Shown piece after piece: positions 6,903-13,209 of a stretch of DNA of 19,283 bases (its first letter is position 1; each line of letters opens with the position of its first letter). The stretch lies in assembly GCF_039523795.1 (NCBI RefSeq), contig NZ_BAAAFZ010000082.1, positions 1-19,283 of the forward strand, given 5' to 3'. The position numbers and the translations under genes are program-made. The notes under the pieces are model-generated. The model was not told the origin of the DNA and did no database searches. It saw nothing but the letters and a program-made list of their open reading frames with translations. Source of the DNA: Craurococcus roseus. GTDB lineage: Bacteria > Pseudomonadota > Alphaproteobacteria > Acetobacterales > Acetobacteraceae.

Positions 6903-7627
6903 CGCCCGGCCCGGGCGGCGGAAAGCGGGAAGGGCAGCGCGGCGGGGCGCCGGCGTTCCACCCGGCGTTCGAGGATTTGCCGCCCGAGATCGCCGTGTTC
7001 CCGCTGCCGGGCGCGCTGCTGCTGCCGCGGGGACGGCTGCCGCTCAACGTCTTCGAGCCGCGCTACCTGGCGATGACGCTCGACTCGCTGGCGGACACGG
7101 GGCGCATGTTCGGCATGATCCAGCCGCAGCCCGGCGCGCCCGCGGGCGAGACCGGGCCGGGGCTGTTCCGCGCCGGCTGCCTCGGCCGCTTGTCGTCCTT
7201 CTCGGAAACGGAGGACGGTCGCCTCCTCGTCACCCTGACCGGCGTGTGCCGGTTCCGCGTGGCGGAGGAACTGCCGATGCGGCGGGGCTACCGCCGGGTC
7301 CGGGCCGATTACGCGCCCTTCCGCGGCGACCTCGACCTGTCGGAGCGCCCCTCCGCGCTCGACCGCGCGGCGCTGATCGGCGCGCTGCGGCCCTTCTTCA
7401 GCGCCCGCGGCATCGAGGCGAACTGGGACGCCATGGAGCAGACCTCGGACGCCTTGCTGGTGCTCACGCTTTCCATGGTTTGCCCGTTCGACCCGCGGGA
7501 GAAGCAGGCGCTGCTGGAGGTCGACACGCCGGAGGAGCGGGCCTCCATGCTGGTGGCGCTGCTGCAGATGGGCGCGCAGGCCGGGCCGCAGGCCGACGCC
7601 GGGGCCGGCGGCGGCCGGCCGAGCTAG
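6899..7627 (+). CDS. LON peptidase substrate-binding domain protein
   Basis: The 242-residue protein consists of a single LON N-terminal (PUA-like) domain without the ATPase or protease parts of Lon. The signature IAVFPLPGALLLPRGRLPLN with VFEPRYLAM follows at 31-59, then FGMIQP, GRLSSFSETEDGRLLVTLTG and RFRV. A C-terminal helical part contains LLVLTLSMVCPFDPREKQAL. Stand-alone LON-domain proteins beside the CnoX-type gene are a conserved alphaproteobacterial arrangement, suggesting a role in protein quality control; the exact activity is not known. The GTG start at 6899 overlaps the preceding stop. The stop lies in CTAG (7624-7627), which also supplies the stop of the opposing gene. The C-terminal tail is Gly/Ala-rich and probably disordered. 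Confidence 0.9.
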   Translation: MTPGPGGGKREGQRGGAPAFHPAFEDLPPEIAVFPLPGALLLPRGRLPLNVFEPRYLAMTLDSLADTGRMFGMIQPQPGAPAGETGPGLFRAGCLGRLSSFSETEDGRLLVTLTGVCRFRVAEELPMRRGYRRVRADYAPFRGDLDLSERPSALDRAALIGALRPFFSARGIEANWDAMEQTSDALLVLTLSMVCPFDPREKQALLEVDTPEERASMLVALLQMGAQAGPQADAGAGGGRPS

Positions 7628-8517
7628 GGGCGGCCTCCCCGCCCCGGCGCCTCGAACAGCACCAGCGCCGCGACGACCAGCGCGGCGCCGCCCCATTGCC
7701 AGGGCCCGAGGCTTTCCCCGAGCACGGCGACGGCGACGAGGATGCTCAGCAGGGGTTCGACGTTGCTGATCATGCTGGCGCGCACCGGGCCGATGTGGCG
7801 GAACGCGGCGAAGAAGGCGAGGAGGCCGACGGCGAGGCCGGCGCCGGCGCCGAACAGGCCGAGCCAGCCCACGAGGCCGGACGGGAAGGACCAAGCGCCC
7901 GCGGCGGTCGCGCCGACGGCGAAGGCGGCGGCCGTCAGCGCCGCCATGTGGAAGTTGACCTGGAGGTTCGTGGCGCGCTCCTGGGCGCGGGCGGTCAGCA
8001 GGATCATGCCGCACGCCGCGACGGCGCCGAACGCGGCGAGGCCGATGCCGGCCGGGTCGAGGCCGCCGGCCTCCGGCCGCAGCGCCAGGGCGAGGCCGGC
8101 GAGGGCCGCGAGAGCCAGGGCGAGCTTCCTCGGCGTCAGGCGGTCCCCGCCCAGCCGGTGCGAGACGGCGGCGACGAGGAGCGGGTGCGTGAAGACGATG
8201 AGCACCGCGAGGCTGACGGGGATGAAGGCGACCGAGCCGATGAAGCCGGCGGACCCCAGCGCGTAGAAGACGCCCGCGCGGAAGCACCTCTTGCGCGCTT
8301 CCCGGTCCACGGCGAAGGCTTGGCCGGACCACGCGATCAACAGGGCCACGAGCGCCGCGCCGACCACGGCGCGCGCCGCGACCACGGTGGGCGTGTTGCC
8401 GCCGGCGTCGAGGGCGAGCTTGGCGGCGGTCGGCGCGACCGCGATCGCCGCGGCGGACGCCAGCACGAGCAGGACGCCGATGAGGGGCCGCCGTCCGGCC
8501 GCGGTCGGTGATGCCAT
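7624..8517 (-). CDS. EamA/DMT-superfamily transporter
   Basis: The 297-residue protein has about ten membrane helices in two EamA repeats (about 11-140 and 155-290). Typical patterns are TPTVVAARAVVGAALVALLI, FIPVSLAVLIVFTHPLLVA, and in the second half GPVRASMISNVEPLLSILVA with VLGESLGPWQWGGAALV. Such proteins usually export amino acids or other small metabolites; the substrate cannot be read from the sequence. ATG 8517 is chosen because it precedes the first helix by 12 residues. The frame is open further upstream, but that part is hydrophilic, Arg-rich shadow over the Trm112 gene. It sits between the CnoX-LON pair and the Trm112-DUF971 pair on the opposite strand, as if inserted into that cluster. 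Confidence 0.9.
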   Translation of the reverse strand: MASPTAAGRRPLIGVLLVLASAAAIAVAPTAAKLALDAGGNTPTVVAARAVVGAALVALLIAWSGQAFAVDREARKRCFRAGVFYALGSAGFIGSVAFIPVSLAVLIVFTHPLLVAAVSHRLGGDRLTPRKLALALAALAGLALALRPEAGGLDPAGIGLAAFGAVAACGMILLTARAQERATNLQVNFHMAALTAAAFAVGATAAGAWSFPSGLVGWLGLFGAGAGLAVGLLAFFAAFRHIGPVRASMISNVEPLLSILVAVAVLGESLGPWQWGGAALVVAALVLFEAPGRGGRP

Positions 8518-8599
8518 CGCGCGCGAGCCTAACCGCGCGGCCCGACGTTGGCACCACGGCGGGGGCGGCGCGCCCGCCTGTTCCCTCCCGTCGCGCGAG

Positions 8600-8612
8600 G
8601 GCCTAGAAGGCC
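8600..8612 (+). promoter_or_regulatory. Short inverted repeat covering the Trm112 ribosome binding site
   Basis: GGCCT (8600-8604) and AGGCC (8608-8612) form a perfect 5-base inverted repeat around AGA. The best Shine-Dalgarno match for the gene at 8617, AGAAGG (8605-8610), lies inside it. Folded in mRNA, the stem could partly hide the binding site. Short GC palindromes are frequent by chance in DNA of this composition, so a regulatory role is only a possibility. Confidence 0.3.
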
Positions 8613-8616
8613 GGGC

Positions 8617-8832
8617 ATGAGCGACGACACCCAAAAGGCCGCCGCGGCGCCCGCCGGCGGCGAGGTCGATCCGGGCCTGCTGGAGATCCTGGTCTGCCCC
8701 GTCACCAAGGGGCCGCTGCGCTACGACCGCGCCCGCGGCGAGCTGGTGAGCGAGCAGGCGGGCCTCGCCTACCCGATCCGCGACGGCATCCCGATCATGC
8801 TGCCGGACGAGGCGCGGCGGCTCGAAGGCTAG
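8617..8832 (+). CDS. Trm112-family protein
   Basis: This 71-residue protein has a disordered 15-residue N-terminus and a Trm112 domain: LLEILVCPVTKGPLRYDRAR, GELVSEQAGLAYPIRDGIPI and MLPDEARRL. Bacterial Trm112-like (YcaR-type) proteins are small zinc-ribbon relatives; eukaryotic Trm112 activates several methyltransferases acting on tRNA, rRNA and release factors. Only one Cys (in CPVTKG) is present, so a complete four-Cys zinc site is absent, as is usual in short bacterial forms. The start ATG 8617 has AGAAGG six bases upstream. It is followed after 16 bases by the DUF971 gene, a common alphaproteobacterial pairing, and is divergent from the EamA gene. Confidence 0.92.
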   Translation: MSDDTQKAAAAPAGGEVDPGLLEILVCPVTKGPLRYDRARGELVSEQAGLAYPIRDGIPIMLPDEARRLEG

Positions 8833-8848
8833 GAGGGGCACGGCGGCG

Positions 8849-9229
8849 GTGGTTGATGCGGCGGCGCCCACCGAGATCCGCTTGAAGCGCGCCGAGCGCG
8901 TGCTGGAGGTCGCCTTCCCGGACGGCGCGCGTTACGCCCTGCCCGCGGAGTACCTGCGGGTGGAGAGCCCTTCGGCCGAGGTGCAGGGGCACGGGCCGGG
9001 GCAGAAGACGATCGTCGCCGGCCGGCGCGAGGTCGGCATCATGCGGGTGGAGCCGGTCGGGCACTACGCGGTGCGGCTGGTGTTCGACGACCTGCACGAC
9101 ACCGGCATCTACAGTTGGGACTACCTGCGCCGGTTGGGCGAGGAGCAGGCGGAGCGCTGGGCGGCCTACGAGGCGGAGCTGGCGGCGCGCGGCCTGTCCC
9201 GCGACCCGCCGCCGCGCCGGAGGACGTGA
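8849..9229 (+). CDS. DUF971 protein (gamma-butyrobetaine hydroxylase-like N-terminal domain)
   Basis: The 126-residue protein is a stand-alone DUF971 domain: TEIRLKRAERVLEVAFPDGA, YALPAEYLRVESPSAEVQGH, VGIMRVEPVGHYAVRLVFDD and HDTGIYSWDYLRRLGEE. The same fold forms the N-terminal part of gamma-butyrobetaine hydroxylases, and in bacteria it also occurs next to or fused with Mrp-type iron-sulfur carriers. No such gene is near, so the role is open. The start is GTG 8849, with a strong AGGAGGGG (8831-8838) ten bases upstream. It is probably cotranscribed with the Trm112 gene. The last 10-15 residues are Pro/Arg-rich. Confidence 0.88.
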   Translation: MVDAAAPTEIRLKRAERVLEVAFPDGARYALPAEYLRVESPSAEVQGHGPGQKTIVAGRREVGIMRVEPVGHYAVRLVFDDLHDTGIYSWDYLRRLGEEQAERWAAYEAELAARGLSRDPPPRRRT

Positions 9230-9543
9230 GGCCTTCGCCGCCGCCGCACACGCATTCCCTATCGAACCCCGACCAAGCCCCGACGTTATTACGACAACGC
9301 ATCATTCGAGGGCCCGCCCATGTTCCGTTCCGCCGTTTGCGGCGCTCCCCTGGCCCTCATCGCGTCCCGCGGCGCGGAGTGCTCCAACCGCGGCGCCGCG
9401 CCGGTGGGCACCGTCGGCGCGCTCCAGCGGGACCGCGCGGGGCGCCATGAACCAGGATCACCGCACCGGAGCCGAGCCTGACTCCCCCGAACCGGGCATG
9501 TCCGGCCGTCGGTGATCCCCCCTTTTAGCGTCGGAGCCCGCAC
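9230..9543. other. Intergenic stretch with no confidently called gene
   Basis: About 310 bases separate the DUF971 stop from the next membrane protein gene. The part near 9288-9308 is locally less GC-rich (TTATTACGACAACGCATCAT) and could hold a promoter. An imperfect hairpin, CGCGCCGGTG (9397-9406) with CACC-GTC-GGCGCG (9409-9421), lies further on but has no T-tract. One short candidate reading frame (9320-9481) is listed separately. Nothing else is supported. Confidence 0.5.
9320..9481 (+). CDS. Possible 53-residue hypothetical protein
   Basis: An ATG at 9320 preceded by GAGGG (9308-9312) opens a 53-codon frame beginning MFRSAVCGAPLALIASRGAE. It has a short hydrophobic segment (about 5-15) followed by C-S-N and Gly/Ala-rich sequence, faintly like a small lipoprotein. 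The residues before the second Cys (RGAEC) do not make a proper lipobox, and the tail turns Arg-rich and coding-unlike. It may be a real small exported protein, a decayed one, or chance. No family is recognised. Confidence 0.2.
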   Translation: MFRSAVCGAPLALIASRGAECSNRGAAPVGTVGALQRDRAGRHEPGSPHRSRA

Positions 9544-10014
9544 GTGAATCGTTTGGATTCCTTCCTCATCGGCCGGGTGTTCCAGCCGACGGCGGACGCC
9601 TTGGCGGACCGCGCCACCCCCGCCGACGCGGCGCGCTGCTGCCTCACCGGCGCGATGGTGCTGCTGTTCGCGCGCATGCTGGCCGAAGCGGCTGTGAAGC
9701 TGCCGGACTGGACGGTGCTGATCGACCTCGCCGCCTTGGCGGGCGGCGTGGCCCTTATGCGCGCCGTGGGGACGATGGGGGAAGGGCGCGCGAACCCGCT
9801 GCGCGAGCAGATCGGCCGGGCGCGTCCGCTCCTGGCCTTCATCACGATCCTGATTTGGGCCATGGGCTCGACCACGCTGGAACAGAGCCTCGGGGCCATG
9901 CAGGTCACGCTGTGGTGCGCGGCGCTCTACTTCGCGTCCTGCGACCGGCCGACCGGCTTCCGGCCGAAGGGGCGCCAGCGTCGCGGGCGAGCGCAGGCGG
10001 TGCCGATGCGGTGA
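9544..10014 (+). CDS. Hypothetical integral membrane protein
   Basis: This 156-residue protein is not one I recognise. It shows about four hydrophobic segments (roughly 33-50, 56-76, 94-113 and 117-132) between a hydrophilic N-terminus (MNRLDSFLIGRVFQPTADAL) and a basic C-terminal tail (CDRPTGFRPKGRQRRGRAQ), which suggests both ends are cytoplasmic. The start is GTG 9544; no strong Shine-Dalgarno is seen. It is convergent with the MFS gene, 13 bases away. Codon use is like its neighbours (GC-rich third positions), which supports a real gene. No catalytic or binding motif is evident. Confidence 0.75.
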   Translation: MNRLDSFLIGRVFQPTADALADRATPADAARCCLTGAMVLLFARMLAEAAVKLPDWTVLIDLAALAGGVALMRAVGTMGEGRANPLREQIGRARPLLAFITILIWAMGSTTLEQSLGAMQVTLWCAALYFASCDRPTGFRPKGRQRRGRAQAVPMR

Positions 10015-10027
10015 GGGCGGCGGCGCT

Positions 10028-11275
10028 TCACTCCGCCGGCGCGGCGGCGGCGCGCGATCGCCGCCGGCGGCCGTGCTCGCTCGCCAGGGCCAACGCCATC
10101 GTCAGCACCATGAAGCCCACCGCGGCCAGGAACACCGCCCGCGGCAGGCCGTGGTCCATGAGCCAGCCGTAGAGCACCGGCCCCAGCGCGCCGCCGATGT
10201 TGAAGCCGGTGGTGACGACGCCGAACACGCGGCCGGTGGCGCCCGGCGGGGCGGCGGCGCGCACCAGCATGTCGCGCGAGGGCATGATCATGCCGGCCAG
10301 GAAGCCGGCCAGGCCGAGCGCCGCCGCCAGCGCGAGGTCCGGCATCGGCACCAGCGCGACCAGCAGCACCAGTGCCGCCGTGCCGCCGAAGCCGAGCGCC
10401 GCCACCTCGCCGTGCCGGCGCGTGCGGTCGGCCACGATGCCGCCCGCGAGCACGCCGAGCGCGCTCAACGACAGCCACGCGGTCAGGGCGGCGGTGGCGG
10501 CGGCGAAGGACACGTCGTGCACGCCCGCCAACGCCACCACCGAGAAGTTTTGCACGCCGCCCGTGGACAGGCTGAGGAGGGTGAAGAACACCGTCAGCAT
10601 CACGACCGCGGGGGTGAGCACGGCGCGGAGGCCGCCGGCCGCGGGGGCGGCCGCGACGGCGCCGTGCGGCCGCTTCGCCGCCGTCGGCCGCCCCTCCTCG
10701 GGCATGAGGGCCAGGGGCACCGCGGCGAGCAGCCCCAGCAGGCCGGCCGCGGCCAGCGCCCAGAGCGGCCCGAGCAGCGCCGCGAAGCCGAGCATCGCCC
10801 CCGGCGCGATGGCGCCGCCGAGGAAGCCCGCGAAGGTGTGGATGGAGAAGGCGCGGCCGGTGCGCGCTTCGCCGATCGCGCGGGAGAGCATGTCGTAGTC
10901 GGCGGGGTGGTAGACCGCGTTGGCCACGCCCAGCAGCGCGGAGGACGCGAGCAGCGCGGCGTAGCCGCCGAAGAGCGCGGGCAGCAGCAGCGCCACGGCG
11001 GCCAGCGCGAGCCCGCCCACCAGCACCGGCCGCGCCCCGTGCCGGTCCACCAAGAGGCCCATCGGCGCCTGCACCAACGCGGTGACGACGTTGAACAGCG
11101 TCAGGGCGAGGCCGAGTTCGACGAAGCCCACGCCCAGCGCGTCCCTCAGCATCGGGAACAGCGGCGGCAGCACGAGCTGGTGGAAGTGGCTGACGAGGTG
11201 GCCGCCCGAGACCAGGGCCAGGATGCGGACCTCGGCCGGCTTCCAGCCCGTCTTCGCGGCGTCGGCAGGCGTCAT
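10028..11275 (-). CDS. MFS transporter, fosmidomycin-resistance (Fsr)-like
   Basis: The 415-residue protein has about 12 membrane helices. The N-terminus reads LALVSGGHLVSHFHQLVLPP, then LFPMLRDALGVGFVELGLAL and an MFS motif A (GLLVDRHGARP, 73-83). A conserved YHPADYDML follows helix 4, resembling the FHPE segment of Fsr-type exporters. The central cytoplasmic loop (about 205-230) is Ala/Pro/Arg-rich and separates the two six-helix halves. Fsr relatives export small drugs or phosphonate-type compounds; the substrate here is unknown. ATG 11275 is preceded by AAGGGAG (complement of 11288-11294). It is divergent from the HAF-repeat gene across about 250 bases, where no regulator gene is visible. 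Confidence 0.9.
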   Translation of the reverse strand: MTPADAAKTGWKPAEVRILALVSGGHLVSHFHQLVLPPLFPMLRDALGVGFVELGLALTLFNVVTALVQAPMGLLVDRHGARPVLVGGLALAAVALLLPALFGGYAALLASSALLGVANAVYHPADYDMLSRAIGEARTGRAFSIHTFAGFLGGAIAPGAMLGFAALLGPLWALAAAGLLGLLAAVPLALMPEEGRPTAAKRPHGAVAAAPAAGGLRAVLTPAVVMLTVFFTLLSLSTGGVQNFSVVALAGVHDVSFAAATAALTAWLSLSALGVLAGGIVADRTRRHGEVAALGFGGTAALVLLVALVPMPDLALAAALGLAGFLAGMIMPSRDMLVRAAAPPGATGRVFGVVTTGFNIGGALGPVLYGWLMDHGLPRAVFLAAVGFMVLTMALALASEHGRRRRSRAAAAPAE

Positions 11276-11522
11276 CGTGCGAAGCGTCTCCCTTCGGGGC
11301 CGCCAAGGTCAGGCATTTCCGCTTCTCACGGAAGCACCCCTGGACCCGCGCCGGTCCGCCGCCCCATGCGCGGGTGTTGATCGCCCCGCCGACGACGAAC
11401 GATCGGTTTTCCGCGCGGGCCGTGCTAAGCTTCGCCAACGAATCAGCGATGAGCACCGCCGGCGGGCATTCGATGCACGTGCCGCGGCGAACATATGGGC
11501 GGCCCGAAGGGAAGCAGTCGGC

Positions 11523-12515
11523 ATGGCCACGGAAGAACCGCCCTACGGCTTCTCGACCGTCACCCTTCCCGGCATCGCCGCCGTGCCTCAGCTCTCGGAC
11601 ATTAACAACAAAGGCGACATCGTCGGCTTCTACGACGCCAACGGCGAGCACGGCTTCCTGTTGCGCGAGGGGCAGGTCACCACCTTGGACGTGCCCGGCG
11701 CCAGCAGCACGGCGGCCTCCGGCGTCAACGACGCGGGCGACATCGTCGGCACCTACTTGGCCGAGTCCGGCAACGACGTTTCCCTGCACGGCTTCCTCTA
11801 CAGCGATGGCGCTTTCACGACGCTGGACATCCCCGGGGCCGGCGACACGCAGCTCAACGGTATCAACGACCGCGGCCAGATCGTCGCCTTCACACCGGCC
11901 AGCGATCCCCCCGCGCCCTCGGGCGGCTTCCTCTACGAGAATGGCGTGTTCACCAGGATCACCGTGCCGGACCGACCCGACGCCTTCTTGGTGCCCTTAG
12001 GCATCAACGACGAGGGCGCGATCGTCGGCATCTCCGGGAACCAGGGCTTCGTGCTCGAGGGTGGCCAACTCACCCTGATCGACAATCCCTTTTCCCAGTT
12101 CCCCATCCGGCCCGAGGACGTGAACAACGAGGGCCAAGTGGTCGGTTCGCTCGCCCCTCTCCAACGTGCCTCGCAAGGCTTCCTCTACGAGAACGGCGAG
12201 ATCACGGCCTTCGGTCCTCCCGTGCCGCCCAACCAGCCGCCCAGCGCGGGGCTGCAGGGCATCAACGACGCCGGTGAGATCGTCGGGAATAGTTCCGGCG
12301 GCGGGCCAGGGCGCGCCTTCGCGTTCCTTGCCACGCCGGAGGCGCCGGCGGCGGTGGACTGGGACGCAGTGGCGGCGCGGGTGCAGGCCAACTTCGCCGC
12401 CACAGGCCGGTGGTTCGTGGGCGACGAGCCACCCTTGCCCGCGGACGTGGACTGGCACGCGCTGGCGGCGCGCGTCACAGCCAACTTCGAGGCGACGGGG
12501 CAGTGGTTCGCCTGA
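11523..12515 (+). CDS. HAF-repeat protein with a duplicated C-terminal motif
   Basis: The 330-residue protein contains six HAF-type repeats, each with an IN(D/N)xGxIVG core at about 27-35, 68-76, 113-121, 161-169, 200-208 and 247-255. These alternate with GFLYxNGxFTTLD(I/V)PGA-like strands. Such proteins are annotated as probable extracellular repeat proteins and may form a beta-propeller-like fold; none has a clear enzymatic role. After the repeats come two copies of DWxAxAARVxANFxATGxWF (about 279-298 and 310-329), ending one residue before the C-terminus. No signal peptide is visible at MATEEPPYGF. ATG 11523 has AAGGGAAG (11507-11514) upstream. An upstream extension in frame exists but is not coding-like. 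Third-position GC is a little lower than in its neighbours. Confidence 0.85.
   Translation: MATEEPPYGFSTVTLPGIAAVPQLSDINNKGDIVGFYDANGEHGFLLREGQVTTLDVPGASSTAASGVNDAGDIVGTYLAESGNDVSLHGFLYSDGAFTTLDIPGAGDTQLNGINDRGQIVAFTPASDPPAPSGGFLYENGVFTRITVPDRPDAFLVPLGINDEGAIVGISGNQGFVLEGGQLTLIDNPFSQFPIRPEDVNNEGQVVGSLAPLQRASQGFLYENGEITAFGPPVPPNQPPSAGLQGINDAGEIVGNSSGGGPGRAFAFLATPEAPAAVDWDAVAARVQANFAATGRWFVGDEPPLPADVDWHALAARVTANFEATGQWFA
12354..12509 (+). repeat. Tandem 63-base coding repeat at the end of the HAF-protein gene
   Basis: Two 63-base units, 12354-12416 and 12447-12509, are separated by 30 bases. They encode 21-residue segments identical at 16 positions; the five differences are D/H, V/L, Q/T, A/E and R/Q. 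The conserved core is DW, AARV, ANF, ATG and WF. The DNA is similarly conserved, suggesting fairly recent duplication or strong constraint. Confidence 0.85.
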
Positions 12516-12538
12516 GCGGCCGGCGCAGGGCCGGCCGC
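12516..12538. terminator. Hairpin between convergent genes, probable bidirectional terminator
   Basis: GCGGCCGGC (12516-12524) and GCCGGCCGC (12530-12538) form a perfect 9-base stem with a five-base loop (GCAGG). It starts directly after the HAF-protein stop and ends two bases before the DedA stop on the other strand. No T-tract follows on either strand, so intrinsic termination would depend on the stem alone. Confidence 0.55.
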
Positions 12539-12540
12539 CG

Positions 12541-13176
12541 TCAAGGCGAGGAGCGTGGCGCCTCGGAGGCGGCGGCGGCCGAGGCCCGCCGCGCCTTCCA
12601 GAAGTGCCATCCAATCGCCACCAGCGCCGCGCCCAGCGCCGCGAGGCCGATCGGCCCGGCCCAGGCTTCGACCAAGTGGAACTGGTCTTCCAAGAAGTAG
12701 CCGCCGAGCGCCAAGCCGCTGGTCCAGATCAAGGTGCCCAGCGCGGTCCAGATGTAAAAGACGATGCGCGGCAGTTCGATCAGGCCCGCCGGGATGGAGA
12801 TGGCGGTGCGGATGCCGGGCATGAAGCGCCCGAAGAACACCGCCACCGGGCCGTTGCGGCGCAGGGCGCCCTCCGCCTTGTTGATCTCCTCCGGCCCGAT
12901 GCCGACCCAGCGGCCGTAGCGCTCGGCCAGCGCCCGGCTGCGCGCGTTGCCGAAGGCGCGGGCCAGCTCGAACCACACCGCGTTGCCGGCGACGGAGCCG
13001 AGGCTGCCGGCCAGGATCACGCCGAGGATGGACATCTGCCCGCGCGCGGCGGTGAAGCCGGCGAGCGGCATGATCACCTCGGAGGGGATGGGCGGGAACA
13101 GGTTCTCCAGCACCATCAGCAGGAACACGCCGAGCAGCCCGCCGGACGCGATGAGGTTGGTGGAGAAATCGACCAT
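12541..13176 (-). CDS. DedA-family membrane protein
   Basis: The 211-residue protein has the DedA (SNARE-associated/VTT) pattern: LENLFPPIPSEVIMPLAGF (23-41), LAGSLGSVAGNAVWFELARAF, and the key motif FFGRFMPGIRTAISIPAG (114-131). This includes the conserved acidic residues near the start and Arg117/Arg123. Four to five membrane or re-entrant segments are visible. DedA proteins move lipids across the inner membrane; some members return undecaprenyl phosphate to the cytoplasmic side and affect polymyxin and alkaline tolerance. It lies 33 bases downstream of the ArnT-like gene on the same strand, so the two are likely cotranscribed. The C-terminal tail is Ala-rich and cytoplasmic. The ATG at 13176 is the only family-consistent start. 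Confidence 0.92.
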   Translation of the reverse strand: MVDFSTNLIASGGLLGVFLLMVLENLFPPIPSEVIMPLAGFTAARGQMSILGVILAGSLGSVAGNAVWFELARAFGNARSRALAERYGRWVGIGPEEINKAEGALRRNGPVAVFFGRFMPGIRTAISIPAGLIELPRIVFYIWTALGTLIWTSGLALGGYFLEDQFHLVEAWAGPIGLAALGAALVAIGWHFWKARRASAAAASEAPRSSP

Positions 13177-13209
13177 GGTGCGCGGTGTCCGTCCAGGTGA
13201 GCCGGGGCG

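Noticed and set aside
5336..8557. Minus-strand open frame of more than 1000 codons
   Set aside because: It covers five well-supported genes, and its translation is Arg/Ala/Gly-rich low complexity with no domain. Long antisense frames are expected at this GC content.
9448..9516. A 22-codon frame (MNQDHRTGAEPDSPEPGMSG) before the unknown membrane protein
   Set aside because: Very short, with no Shine-Dalgarno and no recognisable pattern; could be chance.
10073..11380. Plus-strand frame of 435 codons opposite the MFS gene
   Set aside because: The translation is rich in Gln, Arg and His with no hydrophobic core, the typical antisense shadow of a membrane protein gene.
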